From an uncultured Erysipelotrichaceae bacterium (GTDB lineage Bacteria > Bacillota_I > Bacilli_A > Erysipelotrichales > Erysipelotrichaceae), in contig CACZPD010000087.1 of the NCBI GenBank assembly GCA_902782955.1, forward strand, positions 1 to 13,444: a stretch of 13,444 bases of DNA, written 5' to 3'. Both the position numbers and the translations under genes were made by a program. Positions 6,308 through 13,444 of the stretch are shown piece after piece (positions within the stretch are counted from its first letter, which is position 1; each line of letters begins with the position of its first letter). The notes below the pieces were generated by a model, which ran no database searches, had not been told where the DNA came from, and saw only the letters and a program-made list of their open reading frames with translations.

Positions 6308-7222
6308 TTATAATCCGAATTCTGCCGGTTTGAACCGCGGGCAGCAGCTGTCCTTCGTGGCGATGACTGCGGAGGCAAGCCGGGTGCCGATTTCACAGGA
6401 TTCACGAAGCGTTTTTCCGTATGTCAGGCCGACTGCGGTACCTGAGAAGAACGCGTCCCCGGCACCGGTCGTATCGATGACGTCCACCTTCTGCGGCGGC
6501 ACATAACCGTGATCACCTTCCGCATCAGCGTAGATCGCACCCTTTTCACCGAGTGTCACGACCATTTTTGAAATGCCTGCCTGCCGGATCTTCCGCAGCA
6601 GCAGTCCGGGAAGCGTGCTTCGCGGGACATTTTCAAACTCTTCGGAAAACAGCATCCCGGCTTCCTGGTCATTGCATACGATGCATGCTGTCCTATTGAG
6701 ATATTCACGTCTTTCCATGGCGATGGACATGTTGGATACGGCCGCGAATACAGGAATGCTGTACTTTTCAGCCAGCATATAGATCCTGTCGAGGGAATCC
6801 TTTTCCATATCGATCTCAACGACAGCGCTGTGCGCTTTCCTGAATATCTCATCCCCGTGCAGATCCAGCGTAATATTGATCCCGCTCAGATCCGGCCGTT
6901 TCGAGATGGATGCCACGACATCCCCGTTGTTGTCGAAAACCGCCAGCCATGTGCCAAGTCCGTCCGGAGACTGTGTAATGTATTTTGTTTCTACATGATG
7001 CCGTTTCAGTTTTTCGATGACATCGATACTGAGACCGCTGTCATCCACAACGCTCACAAATGTCGGACGCAGGCCGATATTGGCAATATCCTCCACGATA
7101 TTGCGGCTTACACCGCCGTGGACCTGGATCACTTTTCCGACATTTCTCCCGCCGGGAATATACTGCGCTTCAGGATATCCTTTTACATCTACGAATACCG
7201 CACCAAAAACTACAATACCCAT
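6308..7222 (-). CDS. PfkB-family sugar/nucleoside kinase, probably pseudouridine kinase-like
   Basis: The 304-residue protein has the two PfkB signatures: HGGVSRN at 35-41 and DTTGAGDAFFSG at 250-261, with Asp256 the catalytic base. The early GAVFVDVKGYPEAQYIPGG and the N-terminal layout GY-x5-P-x3-N-x-GK (15-30) leading to GGVSRN recall pseudouridine kinases (PsuK/YeiC) more than ribokinase or fructokinase. If correct, it makes pseudouridine 5'-phosphate from ATP and pseudouridine in the cytoplasm. The usual partner PsuG is not in the window, so the substrate is an inference and another nucleoside or sugar is possible. AAAGGAAG lies about 9 bases before the ATG. It has its own promoter and terminator. 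Confidence 0.85.
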   Translation of the reverse strand: MGIVVFGAVFVDVKGYPEAQYIPGGRNVGKVIQVHGGVSRNIVEDIANIGLRPTFVSVVDDSGLSIDVIEKLKRHHVETKYITQSPDGLGTWLAVFDNNGDVVASISKRPDLSGINITLDLHGDEIFRKAHSAVVEIDMEKDSLDRIYMLAEKYSIPVFAAVSNMSIAMERREYLNRTACIVCNDQEAGMLFSEEFENVPRSTLPGLLLRKIRQAGISKMVVTLGEKGAIYADAEGDHGYVPPQKVDVIDTTGAGDAFFSGTAVGLTYGKTLRESCEIGTRLASAVIATKDSCCPRFKPAEFGL

Positions 7223-7244
7223 ACTGATTTCTTCCTTTGTCTAA

Positions 7245-7273
7245 ATCAAAACACCGAACATGGCAAATTGCAA
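7245..7273 (-). promoter_or_regulatory. Candidate promoter of the PfkB-family kinase gene
   Basis: Minus-strand TTGCAA (7273-7268) and TTTGAT (7250-7245) are 17 bases apart. The -10 is preceded by TGT, an extended -10 feature that could compensate for its two mismatches. It starts just past the ald terminator. Confidence 0.45.
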
Positions 7274-7275
7274 CA

Positions 7276-7304
7276 GAAAAAGTGTCTCCCCTGGAAACAC
7301 TTTT
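7276..7304 (-). terminator. Terminator of alanine dehydrogenase gene
   Basis: A 12-bp stem with one wobble (7278-7289 with 7293-7304), a 3-base loop and a T-run on the minus strand. It starts seven bases past the ald stop codon. Confidence 0.9.
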
Positions 7305-7311
7305 ACCCTCT

Positions 7312-8427
7312 TCAGATCAATGTAAGCAGATCTGTATATTCGTAACCTTCAAAACTGTCCGCGACATTCTTACATGTCACTTTGCCGGCATATGTATTGA
7401 CGCCGGAAGCAATCACAGGACTGTCCTTTGCGGCTGCTTCAAGACCTTTATTTGCAATGATGAGACCATACTGGATCGTTGCGTTTGTCAGCGCGATCGT
7501 TGATGTACGCGGTACAGCTCCCGGCATATTGCCTACACAGTAATGCACGACACCGTCTTCCACATAGACAGGATCATCATGGTTCGTGACATGCGTGCTT
7601 TCGCCGCATCCGCCCTGGTCTACCGCAACGTCCACAAATACAGCGCCCGGTTTCATGTTCTTCAGGTATTTCTTCTTGAATACTTTCGGTGTTTTGCCGC
7701 CGGGAACGAGCACGCATCCGATGACGAGGTCCGCGTCCCTGACAACTCTTTCCACGTTCGTATCATTGGAAACCAGTGTCTGGATCTTTGATCCGAACAT
7801 ATTGTCCAGCTGTTCCAGACGCTTCAGACTGATATCGAGTACTGTAACATTCGCACCCATGCCGACTGCGATCTTGCAGGCATTGGTCCCGACAGTTCCG
7901 CCGCCCAGGATCACGACATGTGCCTTCGGTGTGCCCGGCACGCCTGCCAGCAGAACACCTTCGCCGCCGTATTTCTTTTCCAGATATTTTGCGCCTTCCT
8001 GCAGGGACAGTCTGCCCGCGATCTGGGACATCGGTGCCAGAAGCGGAAGAGAACCGTCTGTTTCCTGCAGCGTTTCATATGCGACAGAAGAAATCTTTCC
8101 GTTGAGAAGCGCATCCAGCTGCGGTTTATCCGCTGCCAGGTGCAGATAGGTATACAGGATCATGCCTTCACGGAACAGCGGATATTCTTCTTCCAGCGGT
8201 TCCTTGACTTTGACCATCATGTCCACATCGCGCCAGATCTCTGCGGCGTGATTGCGGATCTCCGCACCGGCATCCAGATACTCATGATCCGTAAAACCGG
8301 AGCCCAGTCCCGCGCCTTTTTCCATAAATACGGAATGACCGGCATTCACATAAGCCCTGACATTGTCCGGTGTCAGTCCGACACGGAATTCGTTGTTTTT
8401 GATTTCTTTTACACATCCAATTTTCAT
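7312..8427 (-). CDS. ald: Alanine dehydrogenase
   Basis: The protein has 371 residues, the usual length for the family. The N-terminal MKIGCVKEIKNNEFRVGLTP carries the conserved Arg15; VKVKEP gives Lys75 and LYTYLHLAA gives His96, the two active-site residues known from Ald. The NAD-binding Rossmann loop is ILGGGTVGTNA (173-183), Asp270 lies in DVAVDQGG, and the NMPGAVPRTSTIALTNAT block is conserved. The enzyme interconverts L-alanine and pyruvate plus ammonia with NAD(H). AAAGGA is about 10 bases before the ATG. Between a broken gatZ-like gene and a kinase it appears to be a single-gene unit with its own promoter and terminator. Next to glycine cleavage genes, it could serve amino-acid fermentation or nitrogen balance; that link is inference. 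Confidence 0.97.
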   Translation of the reverse strand: MKIGCVKEIKNNEFRVGLTPDNVRAYVNAGHSVFMEKGAGLGSGFTDHEYLDAGAEIRNHAAEIWRDVDMMVKVKEPLEEEYPLFREGMILYTYLHLAADKPQLDALLNGKISSVAYETLQETDGSLPLLAPMSQIAGRLSLQEGAKYLEKKYGGEGVLLAGVPGTPKAHVVILGGGTVGTNACKIAVGMGANVTVLDISLKRLEQLDNMFGSKIQTLVSNDTNVERVVRDADLVIGCVLVPGGKTPKVFKKKYLKNMKPGAVFVDVAVDQGGCGESTHVTNHDDPVYVEDGVVHYCVGNMPGAVPRTSTIALTNATIQYGLIIANKGLEAAAKDSPVIASGVNTYAGKVTCKNVADSFEGYEYTDLLTLI

Positions 8428-8448
8428 ACGTTACCGTCCTTTCGTTTT

Positions 8449-8477
8449 ATTGTATGGAAAAACCGTCCTGTATACAA
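8449..8477 (-). promoter_or_regulatory. Promoter of ald
   Basis: Minus-strand TTGTAT (8477-8472) and TACAAT (8454-8449) are 17 bases apart, giving a start about 14 bases before the ald ATG. It overlaps the tail of the broken gatZ-like frame and the T-run of its terminator. Confidence 0.6.
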
Positions 8478-8517
8478 GAAAAAGAAGACTGCAGATCCGG
8501 AATTCCGTGCAGTCTTC
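8477..8517 (-). terminator. Hairpin terminator at the end of the gatZ-like remnant
   Basis: A perfect 10-bp stem (GAAGACTGCA at 8484-8493, TGCAGTCTTC at 8508-8517) with a 14-base loop containing the palindrome CGGAATTCCG, followed on the minus strand by TTTTTC. The open frame of the remnant reads through it, indicating that the original stop codon was upstream. Confidence 0.85.
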
Positions 8518-9161
8518 GGCTAAAATGGGGAGCAGTTATATATGCCGGGATCAGATCATCCGATCGTCCAGGAAACCGGGAACAGCGGTGTATATGGGGG
8601 ATCGGCACTTCACTGCCGATGACATAGACTGGCTCCGGCGCCTCCGGATCCCGTTTCTTCACGATCGTCTGATATGTTTCCTCCGCGACCCGGGCCAGGC
8701 GTGCGCCGCGCCGCGCGATCACTTCGTCTGAAAGTCTGCTTTCCCTGTCGTCATCTGCCAGCCGCATGCTCGTATCCAGATGGATCTTCGTGAACCCGGC
8801 TGCGACATAGCACCGGATCAGTTCCTCCGCTTCCTGCATCGCTTCTGCTTCGGGCTTGTGCGCGAATGTGAGCGGGCCGAGATGATCTCCGCCGAGAAAC
8901 AGTCTCTTCCTGTCAAAGCCGACATCATCTGCTGTTTTTTCAACGAATGCGCGGAATTGCTCAGGCGTCATCCCGGTATATCCCCCATACTGGTCACACT
9001 GATTTGCAGTACTCTCGATCAATACGCAGGAGTGATCCTTCAATCCTCTTAACAGAGCTGCTTTGATCACATATGCATTGGCGCTGCAGCAGGACCAGAT
9101 CCCTGTTTTCTTCCCGCTTTTCTGCGCTTCAACGATCTTTTTCAATGGATTATTCATGTGA

Positions 9162-9185
9162 GCCCTCACTTTCGAGGGCATTATA
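9162..9185 (-). promoter_or_regulatory. -10 element and inverted repeat at the start of the gatZ-like gene
   Basis: Exact TATAAT on the minus strand (9185-9180) is followed immediately by the perfect inverted repeat GCCCTC-GAAAGT-GAGGGC (9179-9162), which ends four bases before the ATG. The predicted transcription start falls inside the repeat, so it would be an operator rather than an mRNA hairpin. The -35 region is an uninformative T-run. Confidence 0.45.
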
Positions 9186-9200
9186 ATGACAGGAAAAACG

Positions 9201-9239
9201 AAAAAAAACCGGTGCGCTATATTATGCAAAACACCGGTT
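9201..9239 (-). terminator. Terminator of the glycine cleavage operon
   Basis: An 8-bp GC-rich stem (AACCGGTG at 9207-9214, CACCGGTT at 9232-9239) with a 17-base loop, then a run of eight T on the minus strand (stem end included). It lies 16 bases past the lpd stop codon and closes the operon. Confidence 0.88.
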
Positions 9240-9255
9240 AATATGTATAACCTTC

Positions 9256-10620
9256 TCAGGCAGACAGTTTCTTTTCCACCGCTTCCAGCGCCGCTTCGAT
9301 CACTTCCGCATATGTCGGATGACCGTGGATCACCTTCAGCATTTCCCCGACTGTAAGCTTCATGGCAATGCCTGCCGCCAGTTCCTGGACCAGGTCCGTT
9401 GCCCTTTCGCACATCAGGGAAGCACCGAGCAGTACGCCTGTTTCCTTTTCTGCCGTGATCTTCACGAAACCGCGTTCCGATCCGCTGATCAGGCTGCGGG
9501 CATTTGCTAGCGTATTTGCCTTTCCGCTGACCGCCTGTATTCCCCTGTCCGCAGCTTCCTTCTCGGTAATGCCGGCTGCGCCGATTTCCGGTGAAGTGTA
9601 GACACCGGACGGTATGCAGGTGAGATCCCGCTTCGGCTTTTCACCGGCAAGATGGGAGATGACGTTGACACCCAACGCAGATGCTGTATGTGCCAGCTGT
9701 GGATATCCCCATGCGGCGTCACCGACCGCATAGATATGCGGGATGGAAGTCTGTCCGTTTTCATCGATGACGATCCTGCCCCGGTTCATTTCCGGTTTTT
9801 CATTTTCAAACAGATCCACGGATGCTTTTCTTCCGGCTGCCATCAGCACACAGCTTCCGCCGACTGTTTTCTCTGCGCCTTTTTCCGTATAGGTGACAGT
9901 AAGGCGGTCACCGTCCGCTTCGATCTTCTGCACCATGGACTTGCAGTGGACATCGATCCCGCGTTTCTTAAAGACGAGCGCAAGGCTTCTGCCCAGTTCG
10001 CTGTCCAGGGAAGGAAGCAGATGATCCAGTGCTTCGATCACGGTCACCTTTGTGCCGAATGCTTCATAGATCCCAGCGATCTCACAGCCGATCACACCGC
10101 CGCCGATGATGATCATATCATCATATGCCGGAATATCTTTCAGGATGTCATCGCTTGTGATGACACCGGGAAGATCCTTTCCCGGCACAGGAGGAAATGA
10201 AGGAACACTGCCGGAAGCGATGATGATGTTCTCCGCCGTCAGTTCCTCACCGTTTACGACAACGGTATGGGAATCTTTTATAGTTCCTCTTCCTTCGGTC
10301 AGGTCGATCTTTCCTGCTTTCACCTGTTTTGCAAGACCATCGCGCAGATTCCCGACAACAGCTTCCTTTTTTACATTCAGCGCTGCCCGGTCCAGAACCG
10401 GGTCGGAAATCTGAATGCCGGAAGAAGAGACTGTCTTCATCTCACGGATCAGATCCGCTGTATGCACCAGTGTCTTGGTCGGGATGCAGCCGCGGTTAAG
10501 ACACGTGCCGCCCAGTTCCTTTTCTTCCACGATGCATGTCTTCATCTTGTATTTGGCAGCTTCGAACGCGGCGGTATATCCGCCCGGACCACCGCCGATA
10601 ATGATCACATCATACTGCAT
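9256..10620 (-). CDS. lpdA: Dihydrolipoyl dehydrogenase
   Basis: The 454-residue flavoprotein has the FAD loop IIIGGGPGGYTAA (6-18), the redox pair Cys40 and Cys45 in GGTCLNRGCIPTK (38-49), the NAD loop IIGGGVIGCE (171-180), the second FAD signature IYAVGDAA (296-303) and the C-terminal HGHPTYAE with catalytic His434 and Glu439. There is no extra N-terminal lipoyl domain. It reoxidises the dihydrolipoyl arm with NAD+; as the last gene of a gcv operon it is the L protein of glycine cleavage, though it may also serve any 2-oxoacid dehydrogenase in the cell. The start lies four bases after the lplA stop; GGGAG at the end of lplA supplies the ribosome site. Confidence 0.96.
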   Translation of the reverse strand: MQYDVIIIGGGPGGYTAAFEAAKYKMKTCIVEEKELGGTCLNRGCIPTKTLVHTADLIREMKTVSSSGIQISDPVLDRAALNVKKEAVVGNLRDGLAKQVKAGKIDLTEGRGTIKDSHTVVVNGEELTAENIIIASGSVPSFPPVPGKDLPGVITSDDILKDIPAYDDMIIIGGGVIGCEIAGIYEAFGTKVTVIEALDHLLPSLDSELGRSLALVFKKRGIDVHCKSMVQKIEADGDRLTVTYTEKGAEKTVGGSCVLMAAGRKASVDLFENEKPEMNRGRIVIDENGQTSIPHIYAVGDAAWGYPQLAHTASALGVNVISHLAGEKPKRDLTCIPSGVYTSPEIGAAGITEKEAADRGIQAVSGKANTLANARSLISGSERGFVKITAEKETGVLLGASLMCERATDLVQELAAGIAMKLTVGEMLKVIHGHPTYAEVIEAALEAVEKKLSA

Positions 10621-10624
10621 ATGT

Positions 10625-11599
10625 CTACTCCCATTCCTTCAGCCATTCTGCGATATCGCAGAGTATGGCATTCTCTGTATCCTGTCTGAGTCTTTCAGCC
10701 ATTTTCTCTCCGGAGAACTCACATCCCCTGAGCATGCCGGGTATTTTCCCGATCACATCCGGTTCCATCGCATCCGACCAGATGTGCGCTTCCCGGATGA
10801 TGTTTTTCCGGATCTGCAGTTCCAGCTGGACGCTGCCCCAGGAAAACCTGTGTTCTGCCGTATAACCGGAGCCCGGCTCATGTCCGTATGTCCATTCATC
10901 TGAGGCGAACATCCGCAGATATTCCGCAAATACCTCGGGATCCGGCTGCGGACGTTCTTCCGCATGCAGACCGTATACTGCTTCACAGGCACTGACCAGC
11001 AGACCGCGCAGCATCTCCGGTGTCAGATCCGGTTTGATCTCCGCAAGATTCATGACCCGGGAACGTACGGATTCCACGCCTTTTGCTTTCAGTTTTCCGG
11101 GATCCGGGTTCAGGTATGCAGGCATCTTTGAAAGATCGCTGCATACCAGCAGTGTTCCGTGCTGGTATGAGATCCCTTCGTGATGATAATAGGCATTTCC
11201 CGAGATCTTCCTTCCATTCACCAGGATGTCATTCCGGCCGGATATTTTCGCCCGGATGCCTGCTTCTGCCAGTGCCCTGCAGATCACGTCAGTCTGCCGG
11301 GAAACATCGTAATTTTCTGTAGCACACAGGAAAGTATAATTCTGATTCCCGAGATCGTGATAAACTGCGCCTCCACCGGAAGGACGGCGCACTATCGTGA
11401 CGCCGTCTTTTCGGATATTCGTTAAATTGCATTCTTTCCGGACATTCTGATTCCTGCCGATCACGACAGTATCGGCATTCTGCCAGAGATACAGGATCAT
11501 CTCGTTTTCCCTGACAGATGCCATCAGGGCAGATTCCAGCGCCAGATTCCTGCGCGGGTCTGTCCCGTCAGAAATGACCAGTGAAAGATTATTGATCAT
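10625..11599 (-). CDS. lplA: Lipoate--protein ligase
   Basis: The 324-residue protein carries RRPSGGGAVYHD (71-82), GRKISGNAYYHHEG (129-142) with the conserved Lys131, and HGTLL (147-151), the core of the lipoate ligase fold, plus a C-terminal accessory domain as in two-domain LplA. It activates lipoate with ATP and attaches it to a lysine of carrier proteins, here presumably GcvH. ATG 11599 fits the family start (MINNLSLVIS) and overlaps the gcvPB end by 11 bases (ATGATCAATAA); a 49-residue extension in the same frame is only a shadow of gcvPB. Its place between gcvPB and lpd argues for a glycine-cleavage-dedicated scavenging ligase. Confidence 0.94.
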   Translation of the reverse strand: MINNLSLVISDGTDPRRNLALESALMASVRENEMILYLWQNADTVVIGRNQNVRKECNLTNIRKDGVTIVRRPSGGGAVYHDLGNQNYTFLCATENYDVSRQTDVICRALAEAGIRAKISGRNDILVNGRKISGNAYYHHEGISYQHGTLLVCSDLSKMPAYLNPDPGKLKAKGVESVRSRVMNLAEIKPDLTPEMLRGLLVSACEAVYGLHAEERPQPDPEVFAEYLRMFASDEWTYGHEPGSGYTAEHRFSWGSVQLELQIRKNIIREAHIWSDAMEPDVIGKIPGMLRGCEFSGEKMAERLRQDTENAILCDIAEWLKEWE

Positions 11600-13019
11600 T
11601 GAACTCGTACCGCAGGATAGGATGTCTCGCCGCATTGACTTCATCCGGTCTTGTGATCGGTGAATGATGCGGTGTGCTGTGCATAGACTGCGGATCTTCA
11701 ACGGACTTTCTGTAGATCTCGAGGAACGCTTCCGCCGCTGCGTCAAGAGTTTCCTTGGATTCCGTTTCTGTCGGTTCCACCATCAGTGCTTCATGTACGA
11801 TCAGCGGGAAGTACATTGTCGGCGGATGCATATCATAATCCTGGAGCGCTTTCGCGACATCCATTGCACTGACGCCGATCTCCTTCTTCATGTTTTCCAG
11901 CGTCAGGACGAACTCATGCATGCAGACGCCTTTATTGGCGACTTCATATGTGCCTTCGAGCAGATGCTTCAGATAATTCGCATTCAGCACCGCATTTTCC
12001 GCTACAGCCGGAACGCCTTCTTTTCCGAGCATCAGAAGATATGTAAACGCCTTGACGACGACAAGGAAATTGCCGTGGAAGCTTCTGACGGAACCGATGC
12101 TTTCCGGTCCCCTGTCTTCCCATGCATATACGCCGTCTTTACATACGATCCTGTCGCCGGGCAGATAATTCGCCAGGAAGGATTTGCAGCCGACAGGGCC
12201 GCTTCCCGGACCGCCTCCGCCGTGCGGGGTGGAGAATGATTTATGCAGATTCAGGTGGATGCAGTCAAAGCCCATATCACCCGGTCTTGCGATTCCCATA
12301 ACAGCATTCAGGTTTGCGCCGTCGTAGTAGCACAGTCCGCCTGCTTCATGAACGATATCGGTAATAGCCTTGATATTCTTGTCAAAGATACCGAGCGTGT
12401 TCGGATTTGTAAGCATGAGTCCGGCAGTGTCTTCACCGCACGCAGCCCTTAAAGCATCCAGATCGACACATCCGTCTTCCGAAGAAGGAATGTTCACAAC
12501 GGTAAATCCGCACATTGCCGAACTTGCCGGATTGGTTCCGTGCGCAGAATCGGGAACGATGATCTTGTTCCGTGCCGTATTCCCGTGCAGTTCATGGTAA
12601 CGCTTGATCAGCATCAGTCCTGTCAGCTCGCCATGCGCACCGGCGGCCGGCTGGAAGGACATCGCGTTCATGCCTGTAATCTCGCAGAGATACTTTTCCG
12701 CTTCTGCCAGGACTTTCAGACAGCCCTGCGCCTTTTCCTGGAGCGGATGGATCTGGGCAAATCCCGGATAGGATGCCGTGATCTCGTTGATCTTGGGGTT
12801 GTATTTCATCGTGCAGGAACCGAGCGGATAGAATCCGTCGTTTACACCGAATGTCTGCTTTGCCAGTTCCGTGTAATGCCGGCTGATATCCGTTTCGGAA
12901 AGTTCCGGCAGATGCAGTGCTTTTTCACGTTTTCTTTCCGGTGTGCATTCCGGAACATCACATGCCGGCAGGATGGAACAGCGTCTGCCCGGCACACTTC
13001 TTTCAAACAAAGTCTTCAT
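11589..13019 (-). CDS. gcvPB: Glycine dehydrogenase (decarboxylating) subunit 2, P-protein beta
   Basis: The 476-residue protein is the C-terminal half of the split P protein. It has the GFYPLGSCTMKYNPK block (62-76), QPAAGAHGELTG (123-134), PDSAHGTNPASSAM (156-169), YYDGANLNA (231-239) and the PLP-binding Lys260 in NLHKSFSTPHGGGGPGSG. With GcvPA it decarboxylates glycine and passes the aminomethyl group to lipoyl-GcvH. The length is normal for the family. It overlaps gcvPA by four bases (ATGA) and lplA by 11, so the subunits are translated in concert. Confidence 0.97.
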   Translation of the reverse strand: MKTLFERSVPGRRCSILPACDVPECTPERKREKALHLPELSETDISRHYTELAKQTFGVNDGFYPLGSCTMKYNPKINEITASYPGFAQIHPLQEKAQGCLKVLAEAEKYLCEITGMNAMSFQPAAGAHGELTGLMLIKRYHELHGNTARNKIIVPDSAHGTNPASSAMCGFTVVNIPSSEDGCVDLDALRAACGEDTAGLMLTNPNTLGIFDKNIKAITDIVHEAGGLCYYDGANLNAVMGIARPGDMGFDCIHLNLHKSFSTPHGGGGPGSGPVGCKSFLANYLPGDRIVCKDGVYAWEDRGPESIGSVRSFHGNFLVVVKAFTYLLMLGKEGVPAVAENAVLNANYLKHLLEGTYEVANKGVCMHEFVLTLENMKKEIGVSAMDVAKALQDYDMHPPTMYFPLIVHEALMVEPTETESKETLDAAAEAFLEIYRKSVEDPQSMHSTPHHSPITRPDEVNAARHPILRYEFNDQ

Positions 13020-13444
13020 GCGGACACCTCCCTGACGAGACTGTCAATTTCTTCTTTGCTGTTGAGTTCCGTTGCGCACCAGAGAATTCCGTTCTCCACC
13101 GGCATGCCGCCGAGGATCCCTTTCTCATCCAGTTTCTTCAGCAGCGCTTCCGGATCAGCGCATTCGGTCACGAATTCATTGAAGAAATCCGCTTCATATC
13201 TTCTCTTCATACCGGCCTTCTCCAGCTCGGACGCGAGATAATGCGCTTTGGCATAGCACTGCTTCGCCGCTTCCTTCATGCCTTCCGGTCCCATAGCAGA
13301 CAGGTATACCGCAGCGGTCATTGCGCACAATGCTTCATTGGAACAGATATTGGAAGATGCCTTCTCCCTGCGGATATGCTGTTCACGTGCCTGCAGCGTC
13401 AGAACAAATGCTCTTCTGCCTTCCGTATCGACAGTCTCGCCGAC
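13016..13444 (-). CDS. gcvPA: Glycine dehydrogenase (decarboxylating) subunit 1, P-protein alpha (C-terminal part)
   Basis: The frame is open to the window edge and encodes the last 142 residues. VGETVDTEGRRAFVLTLQAR followed by EQHIRREKASSNICSNEALC is the strongly conserved end of the alpha subunit's aminotransferase-like fold, and the tail ILGGMPVENGILWCATELNSKEEID is also typical. The start and the upstream genes (usually gcvT and gcvH) lie outside. Stop TGA overlaps the gcvPB start. Confidence 0.96.
   Translation of the reverse strand, partial: VGETVDTEGRRAFVLTLQAREQHIRREKASSNICSNEALCAMTAAVYLSAMGPEGMKEAAKQCYAKAHYLASELEKAGMKRRYEADFFNEFVTECADPEALLKKLDEKGILGGMPVENGILWCATELNSKEEIDSLVREVSA

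Larger units (their letters stand above)
8447..9157 (-). pseudogene. Truncated tagatose-bisphosphate aldolase subunit (GatZ/KbaZ family), likely pseudogene
   Basis: From ATG 9157 the first 187 residues match the GatZ/KbaZ family: NPLKKIV, SCCSANAYVIKAAL (22-35), VLIESTANQ (45-53), GGYTGMTPEQF (58-68), LFLGGDHLGP (86-95), AGFTKIHLDTSMRLADD (120-136) and YVIGSEVPIP (178-187). Family members have about 420 residues and continue VPIPGG; here the frame turns at plus position about 8596 into 49 unrelated residues ending at 8447. Those residues read through a hairpin that looks like the old terminator. About half of the TIM-barrel-like fold is therefore missing and the product is probably not functional. 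The intact gene would have assisted or formed the class II aldolase splitting tagatose 1,6-bisphosphate. The promoter region and ribosome site (GAGGG, about 7 bases upstream) look intact, and the 5' half shows no stop or frameshift, so the loss looks recent. Confidence 0.82.

Noticed and set aside
9158..9412. Upstream extension of the gatZ-like frame to 9412
   Set aside because: It runs through the lpd coding region and terminator with low-complexity shadow sequence; homology starts at 9157.
11600..11746. Upstream extension of lplA by 49 residues
   Set aside because: It is the opposite-frame shadow of the gcvPB end; the LplA fold starts at MINNL.
12540..13241. Plus-strand open frame of 233 codons opposite gcvPB/gcvPA
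   Set aside because: It is antisense to two strongly conserved genes and crosses their junction; no protein features.

Overview
The window reads as chromosomal DNA of a moderate-GC member of the Bacillota, probably a host-associated anaerobe (an Erysipelotrichia- or Clostridia-type lineage is my guess, not shown). The basis is the split P-protein of the glycine cleavage system (GcvPA/GcvPB), AGGAGG-type ribosome sites, compact U-tract terminators, an ECF sigma/zinc-finger anti-sigma pair and an intracellular GH29 fucosidase. I see no transposase, integrase, phage gene or CRISPR array. Gene density is high and no stretch over 300 bases lacks a gene.

Layout: (1) 1-1117, plus strand: the 3' end of a radical SAM gene of the spore-photolyase-like type, then a GNAT acetyltransferase with a thioredoxin-like YoaP-type C-terminal domain. 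(2) A bidirectional terminator (1127-1153) separates these from a minus-strand tRNA-Thr(GGU), whose promoter overlaps the end of a maf nucleotide pyrophosphatase gene. (3) 1890-3782, minus: an overlapping ECF sigma factor/anti-sigma factor operon with its own terminator. (4) 3811-4896, minus: a P-loop ATPase fused to a CYTH-like domain. (5) 4947-6248, minus: GH29 alpha-L-fucosidase. (6) 6308-7222, minus: PfkB-family kinase resembling pseudouridine kinases. (7) 7312-8427, minus: alanine dehydrogenase. (8) 8447-9157, minus: a GatZ/KbaZ-type tagatose-bisphosphate aldolase subunit gene that has lost its second half. (9) 9256-13444, minus: the distal part of a glycine cleavage operon, gcvPA(partial)-gcvPB-lplA-lpd, with overlaps or tiny gaps between all genes.

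From the pfkB gene downstream, most minus-strand genes are single transcription units, each closed by its own hairpin and T-run; plausible promoters can be read for several. Functionally, the gcv operon supplies glycine decarboxylation together with the ligase that lipoylates the H protein and the dehydrogenase that reoxidises it. Alanine dehydrogenase handles neighbouring amino-acid nitrogen chemistry, and the fucosidase and the broken tagatose-bisphosphate gene suggest a host- or diet-glycan setting. Points most worth a second look are the ATPase-CYTH fusion lacking the usual ExExK motif, the GNAT-thioredoxin-like fusion, the decayed gatZ-like gene with an inverted repeat at its predicted transcription start, the sigma/anti-sigma pair, and two genes with an exact TATAAT seven bases before an ATG.
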